Of a DNA stretch of 7,098 bases, positions 1-4,758 are shown in pieces. A program made the position numbers and the translations under genes. Source of the stretch: CAKUIA01 sp034180465. GTDB lineage: Bacteria > Verrucomicrobiota > Verrucomicrobiia > Opitutales > Intestinicryptomonadaceae. Positions within the stretch are counted from its first letter, which is position 1, and each line of letters begins with the position of its first letter. A model generated the notes under the pieces. It ran no database searches and had not been told where the DNA came from. It was given only the letters and a program-made list of their open reading frames with translations. The stretch covers positions 1 through 7,098 of the forward strand of contig JAXFOH010000136.1 in assembly GCA_034180465.1 (NCBI GenBank). The letters run 5' to 3'.

Positions 1-1
1 C

Positions 2-901
2 ATTTTTTTGTCGGCGGCCTGCGCCGTGTGCTACAAGCTATGCGGTTTGGGCTGTTTCGACGCCTTTTGCCATATGCTTACAACCGTGTCTTCGGGCGGG
101 TTCGGAACGTTCGAGCAAAACATGGGCTCACTTAACAACCCCGCCTTGGAATGGGCCATGATATTTTTTATGTTCGTTAGCGGCGTAAGTTTTATATACA
201 TACTTTCGCTTTTAAGGGGCAATGCTGAATATATAAAAAGAAACACCGAATTTTTCGCATACGTTGCAATCTTGGCGTTTTCTACTTTTGTGGTGTTCAT
301 TTCGCGCGAAAACTATGCAAGTTTTTCGGGCGCGCTTGCAAATTTTAGAACTTCGGCATTTCAGTGCGTTTCCATTATGACAAGCACGGGCTACGCCGTT
401 TGCGACTACCAAACCTGGAAACCCATAACGCACATTCTGTTTTTTGTGCTGATATTCATAGGCGGGTGTTCGGGATCTACAAGCGGCGGGCTTAAGGTTG
501 CAAGGGTTGTTGCCGCCGTAAAGCTTGCCGTGGCTCACTTGGCGCGCTCGTATAGGCCAAGGCTTGTGAACCCAGTAAAACTAAACGGCAGGGTGCTTGC
601 CGAAAGCGGCTCGGTCGAAATTTTAACATTCATTGTTTTATATGTTCTGGCGTTTTTTGCGGGAACGCTTGTAATTTCAATCTTAGAGCCCGAAACTAGT
701 TTCGAGGGAGCAATGTCGGCGGTAATTGCAAGCTTGTCGAACGTAGGGCCCGGCTTTAGCGAAGTTGGCCCGTTTGCCAACTATTCCGCGCTGTCGGCGG
801 CGTCTAAATTGGCGTTGGCGTTTGTTATGATTTTGGGCAGGATAGAGCTTTACGCAATTTTGGCGCTTTTTGCACCGTCTTTCTGGAAAACTTTTAGGTA
901 G
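2..901 (+). CDS. trkH: TrkH-family potassium uptake protein, 5'-truncated by the window edge
   Basis: Membrane subunit of a Trk/Ktr-type K+ uptake system, which moves K+ inward through a pore built from four pore-loop repeats and is normally gated by a cytoplasmic TrkA-type partner (not in this window). The frame is open to the left edge, so the TTG at position 8 is not taken as the start; about 185 N-terminal residues, including the first pore loop, should lie upstream. Numbering from that TTG, three selectivity-filter regions are visible: VSSGGFG (27-33), MTSTGYA (124-130) and SNVGPGF (244-250). The hallmark GGCSGSTSGG lies at 152-161, and the C-terminus carries MILGRIELYAILALFAPSFW, matching the end of E. 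coli TrkH. Hydrophobic segments lie near 49-68, 83-99, 141-152, 203-226 and 266-290. The gene ends in TAG 8 nt before pdxJ. Family assignment is very secure; TrkH versus KtrB naming is a little less so, TrkH favoured by the C-terminus. Confidence 0.93.
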   Translation: MFLSAACAVCYKLCGLGCFDAFCHMLTTVSSGGFGTFEQNMGSLNNPALEWAMIFFMFVSGVSFIYILSLLRGNAEYIKRNTEFFAYVAILAFSTFVVFISRENYASFSGALANFRTSAFQCVSIMTSTGYAVCDYQTWKPITHILFFVLIFIGGCSGSTSGGLKVARVVAAVKLAVAHLARSYRPRLVNPVKLNGRVLAESGSVEILTFIVLYVLAFFAGTLVISILEPETSFEGAMSAVIASLSNVGPGFSEVGPFANYSALSAASKLALAFVMILGRIELYAILALFAPSFWKTFR

Positions 902-909
902 GCAAAAAA

Positions 910-1656
910 ATGACAAAACTCGGAGTAAATATAGACCATAGTGCAACATTAAGGCAGGCTCGCTATTGCGATACCGATTTTAATTCGGGCATAGTTATAG
1001 AACCCGATATTTTCGAAATTGCAAAAGCGGCGTTAAAGGGCGGGGCAGATTCGATTACCGTCCACCTTAGGGAAGACCGTCGACACATTAGGGATTGCGA
1101 CGTTTTAAACCTTACAAAAAATCTTGACGCGACCATAAATATGGAAATGGCATGCACCGAAGAAATGGTGCAAAAAGCTTTGGAATATAAGCCCGACTAC
1201 GTTTGCGTTGTTCCCGAAAACCGCAGAGAGGTAACCACCGAAGGCGGTCTTAATGTTGTGGGCAATTTTAACAAAGTGAATGCTGCAACAAAAAAAATGC
1301 AAGACGCAGGCATTAGGGTTTCGCTTTTTATAGACCCAGATTTACCGCAAATTGTCGCGGCAATAAATGCCGGCGCACAGGCTGTAGAGCTTCATACTGG
1401 AGCTTACGCAAACGCGTGGAACAATCCCCAAAAGTTCGAGGCCGAAAAACAGAGGCTAAGAATTGCGCGCAATTTTTGCGAGGAGCAAAATTTAATTGTA
1501 AACGCAGGCCACGGCTTAAACTATAAGAATTTGCCCGACTTTAGAACATTGGGCGAGTTTAACGAACTGAACATTGGGCATACCATTGTTTGCAGGGCGT
1601 TGCTTGTTGGTATGGAAACTGCAGTGCGCGAAATGAAGGAACTTGTTTGCAAATGA
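910..1656 (+). CDS. pdxJ: Pyridoxine 5'-phosphate synthase PdxJ
   Basis: Cytoplasmic enzyme condensing 1-deoxy-D-xylulose 5-phosphate with 3-amino-2-oxopropyl phosphate to give pyridoxine 5'-phosphate, the ring-closing step of the DXP-dependent vitamin B6 route. At 248 residues it matches the family (E. coli 243). Near-invariant blocks appear in order: LGVNIDHSATLRQAR (4-18), VHLREDRRHI (51-60), NMEMACTEEM (77-86), VPENRREVTTEGG (101-113), ELHTGAYA (160-167), VNAGHGLNY (197-205) and ELNIGHTIVCRAL (219-231). By alignment from memory, His52, Arg54, Glu79 and His201 correspond to the E. coli active-site His45, Arg47, Glu72 and His193. A few extra residues lie between the first two blocks, a spacing I associate with Verrucomicrobia/Planctomycetes-type PdxJ (inference). 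The ATG is 8 nt after the trkH stop, behind a weak TAGG (899-902) and a run of seven A. Its TGA overlaps the acpS start. Confidence 0.98.
   Translation: MTKLGVNIDHSATLRQARYCDTDFNSGIVIEPDIFEIAKAALKGGADSITVHLREDRRHIRDCDVLNLTKNLDATINMEMACTEEMVQKALEYKPDYVCVVPENRREVTTEGGLNVVGNFNKVNAATKKMQDAGIRVSLFIDPDLPQIVAAINAGAQAVELHTGAYANAWNNPQKFEAEKQRLRIARNFCEEQNLIVNAGHGLNYKNLPDFRTLGEFNELNIGHTIVCRALLVGMETAVREMKELVCK
1636..1640 (+). promoter_or_regulatory. Putative ribosome binding site of acpS
   Basis: AAGGA, 12 nt upstream of the ATG at 1653 and inside the end of pdxJ. Slightly far from the start, but it is the best Shine-Dalgarno-like match near any start in this window. It supports the start that overlaps the pdxJ stop rather than a longer in-frame start at 1590. 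Confidence 0.45.
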
Positions 1657-2048
1657 GTGAAGTTTCGGGAGGTGTTGTAGCCGTAGGCACGGATATTTGC
1701 GATGTGGCAAGGGTGCAGAATATGATTTTGCGCTACGGAGACGCTTTTCTCGAAAGGACATTTACCGAAAACGAAATTGCATATTGCAACAAGTTTAAGA
1801 ACAGTGCCGAAAGATTTGCCGCACGCTTTGCTGCAAAAGAGGCAATGGCAAAGGCGTTGCAGTGCGGATTTTCTGGGGGCGTTTCCCTAAAGTCGCTTTC
1901 GGTGCAAAATTCGGAAAGCGGCGCGCCCTATGCCGTGTTAGACGATTGTGCAAAAAACAAAATGGAGGCAATTGGCGGCAAAAAAATGCACATAAGCCTA
2001 AGCCATTTAAAAGACTATGCCGTTGCCTTTGCGGTAATTTCAGCGTAA
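1653..2048 (+). CDS. acpS: Holo-[acyl-carrier-protein] synthase AcpS
   Basis: Cytoplasmic phosphopantetheinyl transferase that moves 4'-phosphopantetheine from CoA to the conserved serine of apo-ACP, activating it for fatty acid synthesis. At 131 residues it fits the short, trimeric AcpS class (E. coli 126). The first signature is VGTDICDVARV (11-21) with the Mg2+-binding Asp14. The second is ERFAARFAAKEAMAKAL (53-69) with Glu63 as the second metal ligand. The C-terminal HISLSH (113-118) followed by DYAVAFAVI is the usual last strand region. The ATG at 1653 overlaps the pdxJ TGA as ATGA. An in-frame upstream ATG at 1590 would add 21 residues inside pdxJ and place the conserved N-terminal strand too far in, so it is rejected. 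Next to pdxJ as in enterobacteria, though the genes act in separate pathways. Stop TAA is 4 nt before the next gene. Confidence 0.95.
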   Translation: MSEVSGGVVAVGTDICDVARVQNMILRYGDAFLERTFTENEIAYCNKFKNSAERFAARFAAKEAMAKALQCGFSGGVSLKSLSVQNSESGAPYAVLDDCAKNKMEAIGGKKMHISLSHLKDYAVAFAVISA

Positions 2049-2052
2049 AAAA

Positions 2053-3543
2053 ATGAAGATAGACCCGATAATGGATTTGCAGGCGTCTGCCGATTTTGAA
2101 AAGCGGTATTTCGAAAATACCGCAGCCGATTCGCTATCGGTTATAAGGAAGGTGGGCAAAAAAATTGCGAAGGATTTTTTCAGACAAACAGCCTGCAAAC
2201 CCGAGCGCATTGCGCTTTTGCTGGGCAAGGGCAACAACGCCGCCGACGCCGTGGCGTTTGCTTTAAATGTCTGCAAAAAATTTCCCAAATGCAAAGCCGA
2301 CATAGCTTTGTTTTTTGACGAATCGAAATTGGGGCCAAATTTGCGCGTGTTGTTAAGCGAGCTTAAAAACAGCTTTTGCGCAGACTTTAAAAATTTGCAG
2401 CAAATGGCAAAAATTGGCTATAGCATTGTAGTAGAGGGCATTGCCGCCATGCGCTTTAGCGGCGCGCTTTCTCCCGAATTTTGCGGATATGTAAACGCCG
2501 CAAACAATCTGCAAAGCGACTATAAAATTGCCGTAGACCTGCCTTTCGGCATAGGCGAACTACCCGCAAACACCGCCTTTGTTGCCGACTATACATACGC
2601 AACTGGCATTGCAAAAACGCCGCTTTTTTATGATTTTAACGCAAAATATACGGGGCGTATAAGATATGTAGACATAGGCTTCTTTGACGGCAAAAAAGAG
2701 GAAGGCGGCAAATATATCTACAACGCAAAGCAAAGTTTGCACTTCTTTAAAAAGTTAAGGCGCAGCGACACCGACAAACGCAGCTACGGATTTTTGACTG
2801 TAGTTGGAGGCTCGTGCGAATACAAGGGTGCCGTTTTGCTTAACGCAAAGGGTGCGCTAAAAAGCGGAATAGGGCTTTTGCGCGTGTGCGTGCCAGAAGG
2901 GTTGGATATTGCCTTCGCCGTTGAAGAGCCCTCGGCTATGTGGACGCCTTGCCCCGTTTGCGAGAACGGCTTTTTGGCATTGGAGGGCTTAAAAGACATT
3001 GCAAAATATGCGGGAAAATCTACCGCGCTTTTGCTGGGTTCGGGAGCGGGCAAAACTCTCGAAACAAGAACTCTTTTTGTGGAACTGATAAAAACCTTTA
3101 ACTGCCCCGTTGTTTTAGACGCCGACGCAATTTGCCCCGAATGTTTGCAGGCGTGCAAAGACGCAAATAGGCAGGTTTTAATTTGCCCGCACAACGGCGA
3201 ATTTTTACGCTTGGCTAAAGACTGTTCCGACGCAAGTTTAATGCGGCTTGCAAAACAATATAACGCAACCGTTATGCTTAAGGGGCGTTTTGTTAGGGTT
3301 TGCAACGGCAAAAACATTGTCGTTAATGCCGAGGGCACTCCAGCCCTTGCAAGAGGGTCTACGGGCGATATGCTGGCCGGAATTGCAGCTTCGCTAATTG
3401 CAAACAAAGAATTTAATTTGTCGCTGCAAGAATCGGCATTGGCGGCATATTCCATTTTGGGCAAAGCGGCAAGCAAAGCCGCAAAAAAATGCGGCGAAAA
3501 CGCAATAATAGCCTCCGAAATTCTGCAATACATTAAAAGATGA
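2053..3543 (+). CDS. Two-domain NAD(P)HX repair protein (YjeF type), epimerase half divergent
   Basis: Cytoplasmic metabolite-repair protein of the YjeF type. The C-terminal NnrD domain dehydrates S-NAD(P)HX back to NAD(P)H using ADP or ATP; the N-terminal NnrE domain normally interconverts the R and S hydrates. The 496 residues equal the usual bifunctional length. Dehydratase (about 235-495): VVGGSCEYKGA (250-260), GSGAG (329-333), LDADAI (355-360), CPHNGEF (378-384), LKGRF (409-413) and RGSTGDMLAG (434-443). Asp439 is the expected catalytic base; the family's usual GGTGD reads GSTGD. The epimerase region (1-215) keeps the order of blocks but is eroded: GKGNNAADA (58-66) instead of GxGNNGGDG, VVEGIAAM (126-133) where VDAxxGTG is usual, VDLPFGIG (161-168) where VDxPSG is usual, then RYVDIGFF near the domain end. 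Asp65 and Asp162 remain. The dehydratase call is strong; epimerase activity is doubtful. The ATG lies 4 nt after acpS behind an A-run with no clear Shine-Dalgarno; the TGA overlaps dprA. Possible symbols are nnrD or nnrDE. Confidence 0.92.
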   Translation: MKIDPIMDLQASADFEKRYFENTAADSLSVIRKVGKKIAKDFFRQTACKPERIALLLGKGNNAADAVAFALNVCKKFPKCKADIALFFDESKLGPNLRVLLSELKNSFCADFKNLQQMAKIGYSIVVEGIAAMRFSGALSPEFCGYVNAANNLQSDYKIAVDLPFGIGELPANTAFVADYTYATGIAKTPLFYDFNAKYTGRIRYVDIGFFDGKKEEGGKYIYNAKQSLHFFKKLRRSDTDKRSYGFLTVVGGSCEYKGAVLLNAKGALKSGIGLLRVCVPEGLDIAFAVEEPSAMWTPCPVCENGFLALEGLKDIAKYAGKSTALLLGSGAGKTLETRTLFVELIKTFNCPVVLDADAICPECLQACKDANRQVLICPHNGEFLRLAKDCSDASLMRLAKQYNATVMLKGRFVRVCNGKNIVVNAEGTPALARGSTGDMLAGIAASLIANKEFNLSLQESALAAYSILGKAASKAAKKCGENAIIASEILQYIKR

Positions 3544-4676
3544 ACGATAGCGATTTTCAATATATGCGGTTGTCGGCGGTGCCCGAAGTAGGGACAAAAA
3601 TGGCGGCAAGGCTGCTGGAAAAATTCGGCTCGGTAGAAAATATTTTTTCGGCTTCTAAAAGCGAGCTTATGCAGGTCGAAAGAATGCGCCAAAAGTGCGC
3701 CGATAGCATTTTGGCAAGCGCAAATCTTATAGACAAAACCTATCTGGAAAGAATGGCAAAATTAAAAATCGAATATGTTGGCGTTGAAAACGAAAAATAC
3801 CCGCAAAGTTTACGCCCATTCGATTCAATGCCGGTTGGACTATATGTTAGGGGCAATGCAGATATATTGAATATGCCCTGTATAGCCATTGTAGGCACGC
3901 GCTTTTGCTCGGTTTACGGGCAAATGTGTGCAAGGGCATTTGCGCGAGATTTTGCCGAAGCTGGCTTTTGCGTTGTTAGCGGAATGGCGCGGGGGATAGA
4001 TTCGTACGCGCACATGGGAGCCTTGGAGGCAAACGGCAAAACAATTGCTGTTTTGGGCAACGGGGCCGACATTGTATACCCGCCCGAAAATTCAAAATTA
4101 TACGAAGACATTTCCCAAAAAGGCGCGGTTGTTTCGGAATTTAAATTGGGGCAAAGAGCCGACAGGGCATCTTTCCCCATGCGAAACAGAATAGTTGCGG
4201 GGTTGTCGCTTGCGGTTGTTGTTATAGAATCGGGGCAAAAGGGCGGAAGTATGATTACCGCTTCTATTGCGACCGAGCAGGGCAAAGACGTTTTTGCGGT
4301 TCCAGGCCGCATAGATAGCGAAAGCTCGGCGGGGTGCCACGCGCTTATAAAAGACGGCGCTTTGCTTGCAACAAGTGCAAGAGACGTTATCGAGCAGCTT
4401 AGGTTTTGCGGCAGGGTGGATGCGCCCAAAAATGTTTGCACCGTGCAACGCGAGTTAAATTTGCCGACGCCGAAAATTTCGGAACTAAAGTTAGGCTCGC
4501 TAGACGGCGACGAAAAATTTGTGTTTGAATTTTTTAAAGACGGGGCAAAACTTTCGGCAAACGAAATTTCGCTTAAATGCGAAATGCCGCCCGCAAAAAT
4601 TGCGGTGTGCCTTTCTATGCTTGAGATTAAAAAGTTTTTAAATCGCACCGTTGGCGACAAATACGAGCGTATGTAG
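3540..4676 (+). CDS. dprA: DNA-processing protein DprA (Smf)
   Basis: Cytoplasmic single-stranded-DNA-binding protein that loads RecA onto incoming DNA during natural transformation and is also widely kept in bacteria not known to be competent. The 378 residues are typical. Domains in order: N-terminal helix-hairpin-helix region (about 11-40, PEVGTKMAARLLEKFG); YPQSLRPFDSMPVGLYVRG (87-105), the usual lead-in to the core; Rossmann-like DprA core (114-290) with IVGTR (117-121), VSGMARGIDSYAH (146-158), VLGNGADIVYP (171-181), SFPMRNRIVAGLS (211-223), GGSMITA (235-241) and EQGKDVFAVPG (246-256). A C-terminal winged-helix-like segment (about 319-375) matches the DprA_WH domain. The ATG overlaps the NAD(P)HX-repair gene stop as ATGA without a visible Shine-Dalgarno, suggesting expression by translational coupling. 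Last gene of the packed block. No com genes are in view, so competence cannot be inferred from this gene alone. Confidence 0.97.
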   Translation: MNDSDFQYMRLSAVPEVGTKMAARLLEKFGSVENIFSASKSELMQVERMRQKCADSILASANLIDKTYLERMAKLKIEYVGVENEKYPQSLRPFDSMPVGLYVRGNADILNMPCIAIVGTRFCSVYGQMCARAFARDFAEAGFCVVSGMARGIDSYAHMGALEANGKTIAVLGNGADIVYPPENSKLYEDISQKGAVVSEFKLGQRADRASFPMRNRIVAGLSLAVVVIESGQKGGSMITASIATEQGKDVFAVPGRIDSESSAGCHALIKDGALLATSARDVIEQLRFCGRVDAPKNVCTVQRELNLPTPKISELKLGSLDGDEKFVFEFFKDGAKLSANEISLKCEMPPAKIAVCLSMLEIKKFLNRTVGDKYERM

Positions 4677-4683
4677 GCTTTTT

Positions 4684-4757
4684 ATTTTGCGCATTTTGCG
4701 CGCGTTTAAGGCATCTTTTTGTTTGCAAAGAATTTTGCGTTATACTAGTTTTTTGCG
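4684..4757 (+). repeat. Four TTTTGCG direct repeats in the dprA downstream intergenic region
   Basis: The 82-bp gap (4677-4758) contains TTTTGCG at 4685-4691, 4694-4700, 4733-4739 and 4751-4757. The first three are preceded by A, giving exact ATTTTGCG copies at 4684, 4693 and 4732. The first two are directly adjacent (9-bp period) and include GCGCATTTTGCGC. The third and fourth flank the putative -10 box. The same heptamer is common on the coding strand across the window, but the density here is much higher. A binding site for a regulator is possible; background oligomer bias is the alternative. Confidence 0.5.
4719..4746 (+). promoter_or_regulatory. Putative sigma-70-type promoter for the downstream secreted-protein gene
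   Basis: TATACT at 4741-4746 is a good -10 match. TTGTTT at 4719-4724 with a 16-bp spacer is a weak -35 (only TTG conserved). Transcription would begin near 4752-4755, leaving roughly 4-7 nt before the ATG at 4759. Position in the only sizeable intergenic gap on this strand supports a promoter here; the exact elements are inference. Confidence 0.45.
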
Positions 4758-4758
4758 A

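Noticed and set aside
8..10. TTG at position 8 as the true start of the potassium transporter gene
   Set aside because: The frame stays open to the window edge and the first pore-loop repeat of the family is missing, so the gene begins upstream of the window.
1590..1652. Longer N-terminus for AcpS starting at ATG 1590
   Set aside because: It would overlap pdxJ by 67 nt and add 21 residues before the conserved N-terminal strand; the ATG at 1653 gives the family length and an ATGA coupling.
2784..3692. 302-codon open frame on the - strand
   Set aside because: It lies opposite the well-supported dehydratase domain and dprA start; its translation shows no recognisable family and reads as a shadow of the coding strand.
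3914..4660. 248-codon open frame on the - strand
   Set aside because: Antisense to the conserved core of dprA; low-complexity, serine/proline-rich translation without motifs.
4689..4701. Small hairpin GCGC-ATTTT-GCGC followed at a distance by a T-run, as a terminator of the dprA block
   Set aside because: The stem is only 4 bp and the T-run (4716-4720) is 15 nt away; it is better explained as part of the adjacent ATTTTGCG repeats.
4723..4746. TTGCAA (4723-4728) as the -35 box paired with TATACT
   Set aside because: The spacer would be 12 bp, too short for a sigma-70 promoter.
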